The notes beneath the pieces are model-generated. The model was given only the letters and a program-made list of their open reading frames with translations. It was not told the origin of the DNA and did not search any database. 18,810 bases of DNA from an uncultured Oscillospiraceae bacterium. Its GTDB lineage: Bacteria > Bacillota > Clostridia > Oscillospirales > Oscillospiraceae. Location: NCBI GenBank assembly GCA_934589145.1, contig CAKTNW010000037.1, positions 1 through 18,810 of the forward strand. Direction: 5' to 3'. A program made the translations under genes and the position numbers. Below are positions 6,274 through 13,395 of the stretch, piece after piece (positions within the stretch are counted from its first letter, which is position 1; every line of letters starts with the position of its first letter).

Positions 6274-8028
6274 ATGTTCAAGACTGTAAAACGTATCATC
6301 GACTGGTGCGGCGAATTCAAGAGCAAGCTGTATCTGGGCTTCGTCATGACCTTCTTCTCCCACATTTTCGCCGCCATGCCGCTGGCGCTGGCCGCCTACA
6401 CTGTGGGACTGCTGATCGAGTCCCAGCAGGCCGGAACGCCCTTCGACACCTCGTGGATCTGGAAATGCATCGTCATTCAGGTGGTGCTGGTGCTGCTCCG
6501 CTTCCTCTTTGACTACTTCCGTGCCCGGCTGCAGGAGCCCATCAGCTATCAGCTGACCGCCCGCGACCGTCTGGCCATCGGCGATGCGCTGAAGCGGGTG
6601 TCCCTGGGCTACTTCCAACAGGTCAGCACCGGCAACATTTTAAGCTCCATCACCACAGGCCTGTCCACGCTGGAGAACATGGGCATCCGCATGATCGACA
6701 ACTTTGTGGGCGGCTATCTGAACTTCCTTGTGATCTTCGTGTGCCTTGCCGTGTGCAGCCCCGTCACGGCGCTGATCGCCCTGGCCGCCGCGGCGCTGTC
6801 CTGGTGCTTCATGCTGCTGATCTCCCATTACAGCCGCGTCAACGCCCCCGTGGAGGCCCAGGCCAACCGGGATATGACCGGCGCGGTCATTGAGTATGCC
6901 CGGGGCCTTGCGGTGGTAAAATCCTTCGGCAGGAGCGGCGCGGCCATGGAGTCTGTCACCAAGGCCATTTCCGACAGCAAGAAGATCCACCTTAAAATCG
7001 AATGGGGTTACGTCCCCGGCAACGCCCTGCACCTGCTGGCCCTGAAATGCGGCAGCGTAGGCCTGGCGCTGGCATCGGCGCTCCAGTGCCTGCGTGGTGG
7101 GATGACCTTCTCCCTGATGCTGATGTTCGTGTTCTTCTCCTTCAGCATCTTCGCAAGCCTTGAGCCCATCAGCGACAGTGCCCACACCCTGGGCGTCATC
7201 GACGACGCCATGGATCAGCTGGACGCCCTCCGGGGCGAGAGCCTCATCGACGCCGACGGCAAGGATGTAAAGCTGTCCCACTACGATATCGCCTTCGACC
7301 GCGTCAGCTTCGGCTACGATTCCCGCCAGGTGCTGAAGGATGTTTCCTTCACCATCCCCGAAAAGACCTCCACCGCCATCGTCGGCCCCTCCGGCAGCGG
7401 CAAGACCACCATCTGCAGCCTGCTGGCCCGGTTCTACGATCCCCAGTCCGGCCGCATCACCGTGGGCGGCCACGACCTGCGGGAATTCACCTGCGACAGT
7501 CTGCTCTCCAACATCTCCATGGTGTTCCAGAACGTGTACCTGTTCCACGATACCATCCGGGCCAACATCCTCTTCGGCAAGCCCGACGCCACCGATGCGG
7601 AGATGATCGAGGCCGCCAAAAAGGCCCGCTGCCACGATTTCATCATGGCGCTGCCCGACGGTTATGACACCGTGGTGGGCGAGGGCGGCGGCACCCTCTC
7701 CGGCGGCGAGAAGCAGCGCATCTCCATCGCCCGCGCCATCCTGAAAAACGCCCCCATCATCATTCTGGACGAGGCCACCGCCAGCATCGACCCGGAGAAC
7801 GAGCACCTGATCCAGCAGGCCATCTCGGAGCTGACACGGGGCAAGACCATCATCACCATCGCCCACCGTCTGGCCACCGTCCAGAACGCCGACCAGATCC
7901 TGGTGGTAGAGGATGGCCGCATCGCCCAGCGCGGCACCCACGCGGAGCTGGTGCAGCAGGACGGCCTTTACCGCCGCTTCACTGCCATCCGCCAGCAGGC
8001 GGAGGGCTGGCGCATCGCCGCGGAATGA
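6274..8028 (+). CDS. ABC transporter half-exporter, permease fused to ATPase (second of pair)
   Basis: 584 residues, with the same layout as its upstream partner: a six-helix membrane domain to about residue 310, then the ATPase. Walker A is GPSGSGKTT (371-379), signature LSGGEKQR (475 onward), Walker B IIILDEAT with catalytic E500, and H-loop H531 in IAHRLATV. The Walker A and signature sites of both partners are canonical, so neither of the two ATP sites of the predicted heterodimer looks degenerate. Only 3 nt separate it from the preceding stop, and AAGGAGG (6258-6264) provides the ribosome site, so the two are almost certainly co-translated. The operon ends at the hairpin at 8053-8083. 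Confidence 0.92.
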   Translation: MFKTVKRIIDWCGEFKSKLYLGFVMTFFSHIFAAMPLALAAYTVGLLIESQQAGTPFDTSWIWKCIVIQVVLVLLRFLFDYFRARLQEPISYQLTARDRLAIGDALKRVSLGYFQQVSTGNILSSITTGLSTLENMGIRMIDNFVGGYLNFLVIFVCLAVCSPVTALIALAAAALSWCFMLLISHYSRVNAPVEAQANRDMTGAVIEYARGLAVVKSFGRSGAAMESVTKAISDSKKIHLKIEWGYVPGNALHLLALKCGSVGLALASALQCLRGGMTFSLMLMFVFFSFSIFASLEPISDSAHTLGVIDDAMDQLDALRGESLIDADGKDVKLSHYDIAFDRVSFGYDSRQVLKDVSFTIPEKTSTAIVGPSGSGKTTICSLLARFYDPQSGRITVGGHDLREFTCDSLLSNISMVFQNVYLFHDTIRANILFGKPDATDAEMIEAAKKARCHDFIMALPDGYDTVVGEGGGTLSGGEKQRISIARAILKNAPIIILDEATASIDPENEHLIQQAISELTRGKTIITIAHRLATVQNADQILVVEDGRIAQRGTHAELVQQDGLYRRFTAIRQQAEGWRIAAE

Positions 8029-8052
8029 CCCATATCCCATGCCTTTCGAGAC

Positions 8053-8083
8053 TGTCAAAAAAGGGCGATGCCCTTTTTTGACA
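8053..8083. terminator. Intrinsic terminator of the AraC-ABC operon
   Basis: Perfect 14-bp stem TGTCAAAAAAGGGC/GCCCTTTTTTGACA around GAT. The T6 run sits in the 3' arm. It lies 24 nt after the stop of the second ABC gene. Confidence 0.8.
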
Positions 8084-8089
8084 AGCTGA

Positions 8090-8123
8090 AAAGACAGGGC
8101 AGGCCCAGGCCTGCCCTGTCTTT
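8090..8123. terminator. Intrinsic terminator of the histidine kinase operon (also usable from the left)
   Basis: A 16-bp inverted repeat, AAAGACAGGGCAGGCC/GGCCTGCCCTGTCTTT. On the minus strand it follows the histidine kinase TAG stop within a few bases and runs into a CTTTTC tail. Together with the hairpin at 8053-8083 it separates two convergent operons. Confidence 0.8.
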
Positions 8124-8126
8124 CTT

Positions 8127-9398
8127 CTATTCCTTCAATTCCGCCGTAAACCGGATGTCCTCGCCCTCCAGCTCCGCCCGGATGGTGCCGTGGTGGCCCT
8201 CGGCGATGCTTCTGGCGATAGACAGCCCCACGCCGAAGCCGCCGCTGCCCCGGGAGGGGTCGGCCTGATAGAACCGGTCGAACAGCTTCTCCGTGTCGAT
8301 GCCGCCGGGCTCCGTACACCGGTTACCGCTGCGCAGCACCACGCCCCTGCGGCTCTTCTCCAGCGCCAGCGTGATGGGTGAGCCCGGCGCGGCGTACTTC
8401 ACCGCATTGTCCAGCAGGATGGACACCAACTGCCGCACGGCGTATTCATCCCCCCGGTACGTCAGCCCCGGCTGGATGGCCAGCGCCAGCCCATGGCCCT
8501 GTGACAGGGCGTGCTCCCGGAAGGACTCCGCCGTCTCCGTCACCGCGTCGCTGATGGGGAAGGGCGCCATTTTCAGGGGCGACTCCTCCTCGTCCATGCG
8601 GCTGAGGGTCACCAGGGAATTCACCAGCTCCGTCAGCTTCTCCGTCTGGGCCTGGGCCTTGTCGATCCACTTCTGCTGCCCCACCTCCATCTCCAGCACC
8701 TTCAGACTGGTGGCGATGACGGTGATGGGAGTCTTCAGCTCGTGGCTGGCGTCGGTGATGAACTGCTTCTGCCGCTGGGCGCTGCGCACCACCGGGTCGA
8801 TGGCCCGGCGGCTGAGGAGCACCACCAGCAGCAGCACCAGCAGCGTGCACCCGGCGTCCGCCGCCAGCGACCACACCAGCACCGTCCGCATGGCCCGGAA
8901 CTGCTGATAGCTGTCCAGGAAGATGGCCATGTTCTGGTTCTCCCCGGTCTTTACCACCAGAAAGCGGAAGCTGCCGCAGCGGCCATAGCCCTCGCCGTTC
9001 TCCAGCGCCGCCGCCAGATACGCCGCCGTGTCGTCCTCCGTCACCGAGGCGATCTTCGTCAGGTCGGCCAGCGCCAGAGTCCCGTCGTCGGCGTACCGCA
9101 GCACGAAATACCGGGTGGAGAACGGCGTCTCCGGCGTGAACCGCCCGTCCCGTCCGCCGGGCATCCCCGTGGGCGGCGCAGGCGGCGGCCCGTCGCTGTC
9201 GGAGGGCTCCGGCACGTCGGCGCTGTCCGAAACGGGGATGGTGCCCTGATTCTCGCTGATCAGCGTCAGCGTGCCGCGCAGATCACCGTCGGTGGAGATG
9301 TAGTTGGCCACATTCAGTATCACCGTCAGCAGTAGCATCACCGCCGCCACCGACAGCGTGGTGATCCGGATGAACCGGTTCCGCAGTCTCCTGATCAT
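8127..9398 (-). CDS. Sensor histidine kinase (two-component system)
   Basis: 423 residues from the ATG at 9398, which overlaps the response regulator stop as ATGA. The frame stays open further upstream, but that extension only shadows the regulator gene. One membrane segment lies at about 10-32. An extracytoplasmic sensor of ~135 residues follows, with a Pro/Gly/Asp-rich stretch at about 57-85. A second membrane segment lies at about 173-195. The HisKA motif FITDASHELKTP carries the phospho-acceptor H219. The ATPase domain has the N-box LLDNAVKYA (N331), F-box KLFDRFYQAD and G2 box GGFGVGLS. The usual DxGxG of the G1 box is replaced by RSGNRCTEPGG, a variation I believe occurs in related Firmicutes kinases. 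It probably senses an envelope signal and phosphorylates the adjacent regulator. Confidence 0.92.
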   Translation of the reverse strand: MIRRLRNRFIRITTLSVAAVMLLLTVILNVANYISTDGDLRGTLTLISENQGTIPVSDSADVPEPSDSDGPPPAPPTGMPGGRDGRFTPETPFSTRYFVLRYADDGTLALADLTKIASVTEDDTAAYLAAALENGEGYGRCGSFRFLVVKTGENQNMAIFLDSYQQFRAMRTVLVWSLAADAGCTLLVLLLVVLLSRRAIDPVVRSAQRQKQFITDASHELKTPITVIATSLKVLEMEVGQQKWIDKAQAQTEKLTELVNSLVTLSRMDEEESPLKMAPFPISDAVTETAESFREHALSQGHGLALAIQPGLTYRGDEYAVRQLVSILLDNAVKYAAPGSPITLALEKSRRGVVLRSGNRCTEPGGIDTEKLFDRFYQADPSRGSGGFGVGLSIARSIAEGHHGTIRAELEGEDIRFTAELKE

Positions 9399-10069
9399 GC
9401 CTCGTCCTCCAGGGCGTAGCCCAGTCCCCGGTTCACCTTCAGCGTCACCCGTGAGCCGATGGCCTTCAGCTTTTTCCGCAGGTTGGAGATGTTGACCCAT
9501 ACCACGTTGATCTCCGCCTCGTTGTCCCAGCCCCAGATCCGCTCCATGATCCGCTCGGCGGAGAACACCTGCCGGGGATTGCGCAGGAACAGCTCCATCA
9601 CCTGGAACTCCCGCCCGCCAAGGCGCACGGACTGCCCGCCGCACGCCAGCAGTCCCGTGCCCGGATCCAGCGTCACGTCGCCCCAGGCCAGCACCGACGG
9701 CTGATACGCCTCGCTGCGGCGCAGCATGGCCCGCACCCGGCTCAGCAGCTCGTCTGGGTCGAAGGGCTTGGGCAGATAGTCGTCGGCCCCGGCGTTGAAG
9801 CCGGTGATCCGGTCGTCCTTCTGGCCCTTGGCCGTCAGCATCATGATGGGGGTCTTGCACCCCTCGGCCCGCAGCCGCTCCAGCACCTGGATGCCGTTCA
9901 TCTTGGGCATCATCACGTCCAGGATCACTCCGTCGTACCCGCCGGCGGCGGCGTATTCATAGGCGTCGAACCCGTTGTGGACCGCGTCCACCGAGAAGTG
10001 GTTCTTCTCGAAAAATACCGTCAGCGCCTCCGCCAGATCCAGCTCATCCTCCGCGATCAGCAGCCGCAT
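9395..10069 (-). CDS. OmpR/PhoB-family response regulator
   Basis: 224 residues. The receiver domain (1-115) shows the acidic pair E7/D8, phospho-acceptor D51 in VILDVMMPKMNG, T79 in MMLTAKG and K101 in DDYLPKPF. The C-terminal winged helix contains GREFQVMELFLRNPRQVFSA, and VVWVNISNLRKKL as recognition helix, ending in NRGLGYAL. A ribosome site AGGTGAT lies about 7 nt upstream of the ATG. The gene has its own promoter (10101-10129) at the end of the DUF4956 gene and is translationally coupled to the kinase. OmpR-type regulators bind direct repeats about 10-11 bp apart. Such repeats occur in both divergent promoters at 11536-11617, which I infer to be its targets. Confidence 0.93.
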   Translation of the reverse strand: MRLLIAEDELDLAEALTVFFEKNHFSVDAVHNGFDAYEYAAAGGYDGVILDVMMPKMNGIQVLERLRAEGCKTPIMMLTAKGQKDDRITGFNAGADDYLPKPFDPDELLSRVRAMLRRSEAYQPSVLAWGDVTLDPGTGLLACGGQSVRLGGREFQVMELFLRNPRQVFSAERIMERIWGWDNEAEINVVWVNISNLRKKLKAIGSRVTLKVNRGLGYALEDEA

Positions 10070-10100
10070 GGGTCATCACCTCGTGTCATTTGATAGGGAT

Positions 10101-10129
10101 AGTATAGTAAAATGTTCGGGGAAAATCAA
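10101..10129 (-). promoter_or_regulatory. Sigma-A-like promoter for the two-component operon
   Basis: On the minus strand: TTGATT (10129-10124), a 17-nt spacer, TATACT (10106-10101). The -35 begins only 4 bp after the DUF4956 stop codon. No terminator is visible between the two operons, so the two-component genes may also be transcribed from the VTC promoter. No 11-bp direct repeats are seen here. Confidence 0.65.
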
Positions 10130-10132
10130 CCG

Positions 10133-10795
10133 TTACAGCGCGTCCTTCGCCGTTTCCCGGCCGCAGACGATATTCAGGTTGCCATTGCGGCACCGCAGCG
10201 CGTCCAGAAACGCCTTGGGCACGCTGTCCGACCGCAGGGTGACCCGGTACTCCAGCTCATACAGCGTTCCCATGTTGCTGGTCTTCACCTTCACCAGCGT
10301 GTGGGCCCTGGTGTACTGGTCGAAGAGGTCGTCAAACAGCCCCTCATAGTCCAGGTTCTCCGGGATGGTGATCTTCAATATCCGCTCACCGCTGCCCCGC
10401 TGGCCAAAGCGCAGCGCCGTCAGCGCCACCAGCGCGATGGCCGCGATGATGAAGGTCAGCGCCGCCAGTCCCACATAGCCCATGCCGTCGGCAAGGCCGA
10501 TGGCCATGGCCAGAAACAGCGCCCCGATCTCCCGGGCCGTGCCGGGCAACGAGCGGAAGCGCACCAGGCTGAAGGCTCCGGCCACCGCCACGCCCGCGCC
10601 GATGTTGCCGTTCACCAGCATGATCACCACCTGCACCACCATGGGCAGCAGTGCCAGCGTCACGGCGAAGCTCTGGCTGGAGCGGGCCCGGAACTGGGCC
10701 ACCAGCGCCAGCGCGATCCCCAGCACCAGCGACACGCCGGTGCAGATCAGAAACGCAGCCAGCGTCAATTCCGTTCCTATGATCGAACTAAGCAC
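10133..10795 (-). CDS. DUF4956 family membrane protein
   Basis: 220 residues beginning at GTG, with AAGGAGGG about 8 nt upstream. Hydrophobic segments lie at about 11-33, 43-61, 66-77 (short) and 91-128 (probably two). The family hallmark GAFSLVRFRS falls at 73-82, in the loop after the third segment. Residues from about 138 onward form a soluble C-terminal domain (KITIPENLDYEGLF...). The function of DUF4956 proteins is not known to me; they often sit beside VTC-domain genes in Firmicutes. Here the start overlaps the VTC-domain gene stop by 8 bp, which strongly suggests the two proteins work together, possibly as membrane anchor plus cytoplasmic catalytic partner. Confidence 0.85.
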   Translation of the reverse strand: MLSSIIGTELTLAAFLICTGVSLVLGIALALVAQFRARSSQSFAVTLALLPMVVQVVIMLVNGNIGAGVAVAGAFSLVRFRSLPGTAREIGALFLAMAIGLADGMGYVGLAALTFIIAAIALVALTALRFGQRGSGERILKITIPENLDYEGLFDDLFDQYTRAHTLVKVKTSNMGTLYELEYRVTLRSDSVPKAFLDALRCRNGNLNIVCGRETAKDAL

Positions 10796-11510
10796 AATAA
10801 CGTCCCTCCTTGCTGATGTTCGGTAAGATGTGATGCTGATAGCAATAGCCGTACTTGGAAAACGACGTGGGAAACACCCCCGCCTGAGACAGCAGCTGGC
10901 TGAGCCACAGGGGACACACGCCGGGGATCTTGATCTCCATCAGGATCATGCCGGGGTCGGTGATGGGCGCGCCATCGTCCCCCAGCCGCAGGTCGAGCGC
11001 GGTGTCCCGCCACCGCAGGTTGGTGTCGAAGGTGATCCGCAGCTCCGGATCGTCGATCCCGGCAAAGGCCAGCCGGTCATAGGCGATGAACACCCTGGGT
11101 CTGGCCTGATAGAACCGCTGGAACCAGAGGATCTCCTGCCCGATCTGGCCGTGGGCGTTGGGGATGTCCCCCGCCAGAAAGGGCGCCGCCTCACCGGCCC
11201 CCATGGTGACGCGCCGCTTATATACCACGCCGTCATACTTCTTTTTCAGCTCCACGAACACCCTGCCGTCCCCGTCCGGCACGCCGTAGCTGCGAACCCG
11301 GAGCTTCTCCTTATACACCGGCTTCTCCAGCGAGGCCCGGATCAGCCGCCAATCGTCGGTATCATAATAGATGTTGCAGATGGTGTACGCGCCGTAGGCG
11401 TCCTTTTTCATATAGGGCCGCATGTCCTCCAGCACCATCCGCTGCTGTGCCGCCGTCAGGCGGTACTTCTTTTCATACCGCTCAAAACAGTTCTTGCTCT
11501 GTGCTGCCAT
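10788..11510 (-). CDS. VTC-domain protein (polyphosphate polymerase-like, CYTH superfamily)
   Basis: 240 residues from the ATG at 11510, chosen because AAAGGAGGTG lies just upstream; the frame is open to 11561 with no ribosome site there. It resembles the VTC domain (PF09359), the tunnel-fold catalytic domain of yeast Vtc4 that makes polyphosphate from ATP. Charged residues typical of the tunnel are visible: RYEKKYRL (11-18), YYDTDDWRLIRASLE (48-62), YKEKLRVRSYG (66-76), FVELKKKYDGVVYKRR (85-100), LMEIKI (190-195) and SFSKYGYC (216-223). No membrane segment is present. Bacterial members have rarely been tested, so polyphosphate synthesis is an inference. It is the first gene of a coupled pair with DUF4956 and diverges from the lipoprotein gene. 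Confidence 0.85.
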   Translation of the reverse strand: MAAQSKNCFERYEKKYRLTAAQQRMVLEDMRPYMKKDAYGAYTICNIYYDTDDWRLIRASLEKPVYKEKLRVRSYGVPDGDGRVFVELKKKYDGVVYKRRVTMGAGEAAPFLAGDIPNAHGQIGQEILWFQRFYQARPRVFIAYDRLAFAGIDDPELRITFDTNLRWRDTALDLRLGDDGAPITDPGMILMEIKIPGVCPLWLSQLLSQAGVFPTSFSKYGYCYQHHILPNISKEGRYCA

Positions 11511-11535
11511 GGGTAGCACCTCCTTTGTGCCACCT

Positions 11536-11568
11536 ATCATACCCGCGCTGCCTAAAACCAACTTAAAA
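11536..11568 (-). promoter_or_regulatory. Response-regulator-type promoter of the VTC-DUF4956 operon
   Basis: On the minus strand, half-sites TTTTAAG (11568-11562) and TTTTAGG (11557-11551) are 11 bp apart. A 9-bp gap leads to TATGAT (11541-11536). No good -35 box is present; the repeats sit in its place, as in promoters activated by OmpR-family regulators. The layout mirrors the plus-strand promoter at 11585-11617. Confidence 0.7.
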
Positions 11569-11584
11569 GAAAAATCTCTTTTTT

Positions 11585-11617
11585 CTTTAGGTTTCCTTTA
11601 GGTTGCCCCGGTATGAT
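11585..11617 (+). promoter_or_regulatory. Response-regulator-type promoter of the lipoprotein gene
   Basis: Direct repeats CTTTAGG at 11585-11591 and 11596-11602 (11-bp period), a 9-bp gap, then TATGAT at 11612-11617. No good -35 box. Both the spacing and the -10 sequence (GGTATGATAGG) equal those of the divergent VTC promoter, so one regulator should control both. The leader to the ATG is about 65 nt and carries AAGGAGGT. Confidence 0.75.
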
Positions 11618-11687
11618 AGGGCCACAACAGCAAAGCCGGACGCATCCGCGTCCCATTTCATAACCCATGACGAAGGAGGTCATTCCC

Positions 11688-13208
11688 ATGAAAAAGCTTC
11701 TCTCCCTTCTCTGTGCGGCGTCGCTGGCCCTGTCCCTGGCGGCATGCGGCGCACAGGCAACCGATACCAATACCGCCGAGCCGGTGGCCGGTACCTTCTA
11801 TTCCCTGGAAAACGCCACCGTCCTCACCTTTACCGACAGCGGCATCACCGCTCAGGACGGCAGTTACACCGGCTACGAGATCGACGGCACGGCCCTCACC
11901 ATCACCGACGCAGGCACCTACGCCGTCACCGGCACCTGCGCCGACGGCTCCATTACCGTGAAGAAGGGCACCACCGGCGTGACGCTGGTGCTGAACGGCC
12001 TGGCCCTCACCAGCGCCGACACCGCCCCCATCACCTGCAATAAGTCCACCCAGGTCACCATCGTCGCCGCGGAGGGCTCCGTCAACAGCCTGACCGACAG
12101 CGCCAAGAACAACGACGACGAATATCCCGACAACGAGGCGGCGGAAAACGCCGTCATCAAGTGCAAGGACGGCTCCCAGGTGATCCTGTGCGGCACCGGC
12201 AGCCTGACCGTCACCGCCAACGGCAAGAACGGCATCAAGTCCGGCGCCACCACCGCCGAGGAGGGTGAGGCGTCCCTGACCATCCGTGAGCTGACCCTCA
12301 CCATCAACGCCCCGGTCAACGACGCCATCAACGCCGAACAGGCCCTGAACGTGGAGAGCGGCACCCTCACCATCTCCGCCGCCGATGACGCCATCCACAG
12401 TGACCTCGTCCTGAACATCGGCGCGGAGGGCACCGACGGCCCCACCATCACCGTCACCGCGTGCTACGAGGGACTGGAGGCCGCCCAGCTGAATATCTGT
12501 TCCGGCGATATCGATATCACTTCCTCTGACGACTGCCTCAACGCCGCCAACTCCGACCTGAGCGGCTATGACTTCACCATGACCATCTCCGGCGGCACCA
12601 TCGTGGCCTACTCCTCCAGCGGCGACGGCTTCGACTCCAACGGCGACCTGACCATCTCCGGCGGCACCGTTGTTGTCTGGACGGCCAACACGGCGGACAA
12701 TCAGCCTCTGGACGCCGACGGCACCATCACGATCTCCGGCGGCACCGTCCTGGCGGCAGGCGGCAGCAATGGCATGGGCATGAACCTGACGGCCACCCAG
12801 CCCTGCCTCACCTTCGGATCCTCCGGCGGTATGGGCGGCGGCCCCAACAGCGGCAGCGCCATCACCAAGGACGCCGCCTTCACCGTCACCGACAGCGACG
12901 GCAATACGGTTTACAGCGGCAGCGCGGTATGCAATGCCAGCTTCCTGTTCTTCTCCTCTCCCGACCTGACCGATCAGGCCACCTATACCCTCGCCGCGGG
13001 CACTGCCACCCTCACCGCCGAGGCCCAGAGCGGCACCGTCTCCTCCGGCTTCGGCGGCATGGGCGGCGGCCCCGGCAATATGGGTGATTTCCAGCCCGGC
13101 GACTTCCAGCCCGGCGACGGTCAGCAGCCCCCGGAAATGCCCGCCGGCGGCCAGCGGCCCCAGATGCCCTCCGGCCAGAAGCCCGGCGGCGCTCCCTCCC
13201 AGTCATAA
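11688..13208 (+). CDS. Cthe_2159-like carbohydrate-binding lipoprotein
   Basis: 506 residues from the ATG at 11688, with AAGGAGGT 7 nt upstream. A lipoprotein signal peptide ends in the lipobox LSLAAC, with C20 as lipid-anchored residue. The body is rich in short Thr/Ser/Asp/Gly beta-strand repeats such as LTISAADDAIHSD, TMTISGGTIVAYSSSGDGFDSN and ITISGGTVLAAGG. This is the pattern of the right-handed beta-helix family PF14262, whose founder Cthe_2159 of Clostridium thermocellum binds cellulose-like and pectic polymers. Residues from about 455 form a Gly/Pro/Met/Gln-rich tail (GGMGGGPGNMGD, FQPGD twice, QMPSGQ), probably flexible and exposed. Sited outside the membrane, it may bind a wall or extracellular polymer. 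The divergent promoter arrangement ties it to the VTC-DUF4956 pair. No catalytic motif was recognised. Confidence 0.85.
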   Translation: MKKLLSLLCAASLALSLAACGAQATDTNTAEPVAGTFYSLENATVLTFTDSGITAQDGSYTGYEIDGTALTITDAGTYAVTGTCADGSITVKKGTTGVTLVLNGLALTSADTAPITCNKSTQVTIVAAEGSVNSLTDSAKNNDDEYPDNEAAENAVIKCKDGSQVILCGTGSLTVTANGKNGIKSGATTAEEGEASLTIRELTLTINAPVNDAINAEQALNVESGTLTISAADDAIHSDLVLNIGAEGTDGPTITVTACYEGLEAAQLNICSGDIDITSSDDCLNAANSDLSGYDFTMTISGGTIVAYSSSGDGFDSNGDLTISGGTVVVWTANTADNQPLDADGTITISGGTVLAAGGSNGMGMNLTATQPCLTFGSSGGMGGGPNSGSAITKDAAFTVTDSDGNTVYSGSAVCNASFLFFSSPDLTDQATYTLAAGTATLTAEAQSGTVSSGFGGMGGGPGNMGDFQPGDFQPGDGQQPPEMPAGGQRPQMPSGQKPGGAPSQS

Positions 13209-13268
13209 GCGTGTCTGTCTCTGCATCGCCGGACGCGCATGACAGCCTAAAACCTCACACCCCAGCAC

Positions 13269-13313
13269 GATCAGGGGAGACCGGCTGCTGCCGGCCTCCC
13301 CTGATCACGTTTT
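13269..13313 (+). terminator. Intrinsic terminator of the lipoprotein gene
   Basis: The arms GATCAGGGGAG (13269 onward) and CTCCCCTGATC (ending 13306) enclose CCGGC-TGCT-GCCGG, with one A/C mismatch. ACGTTTTCT follows. It lies about 60 nt after the stop and before the glycerate kinase promoter. Confidence 0.85.
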
Positions 13314-13328
13314 CTCCCCACCCAGCTC

Positions 13329-13357
13329 TTGCAAAGCCGCCGCGCTTTCGCTACAAT
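13329..13357 (+). promoter_or_regulatory. Sigma-A-like promoter for glycerate kinase-aldolase genes
   Basis: TTGCAA (13329-13334), a 17-nt spacer, TACAAT (13352-13357). The leader is about 30 nt and holds the ribosome site AAGGAGG (13383-13389). Confidence 0.75.
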
Positions 13358-13395
13358 AGAGGCAAATCACCTCGTTTTCCGGAAGGAGGCCCCCT

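Noticed and set aside
9399..9860. In-frame upstream extension of the histidine kinase reading frame.
   Set aside because: It only shadows the response regulator gene in another frame, is Arg/Gly/Gln-rich without domain character, and lacks the ATGA overlap start that fits the kinase at 9398.
12590..12760. Tandem DNA repeat within the lipoprotein gene (ATCTCCGGCGGCACC recurring).
   Set aside because: The recurring words encode TISGGT turns of a beta-helix in frame; they reflect protein repeats rather than a separate DNA element.
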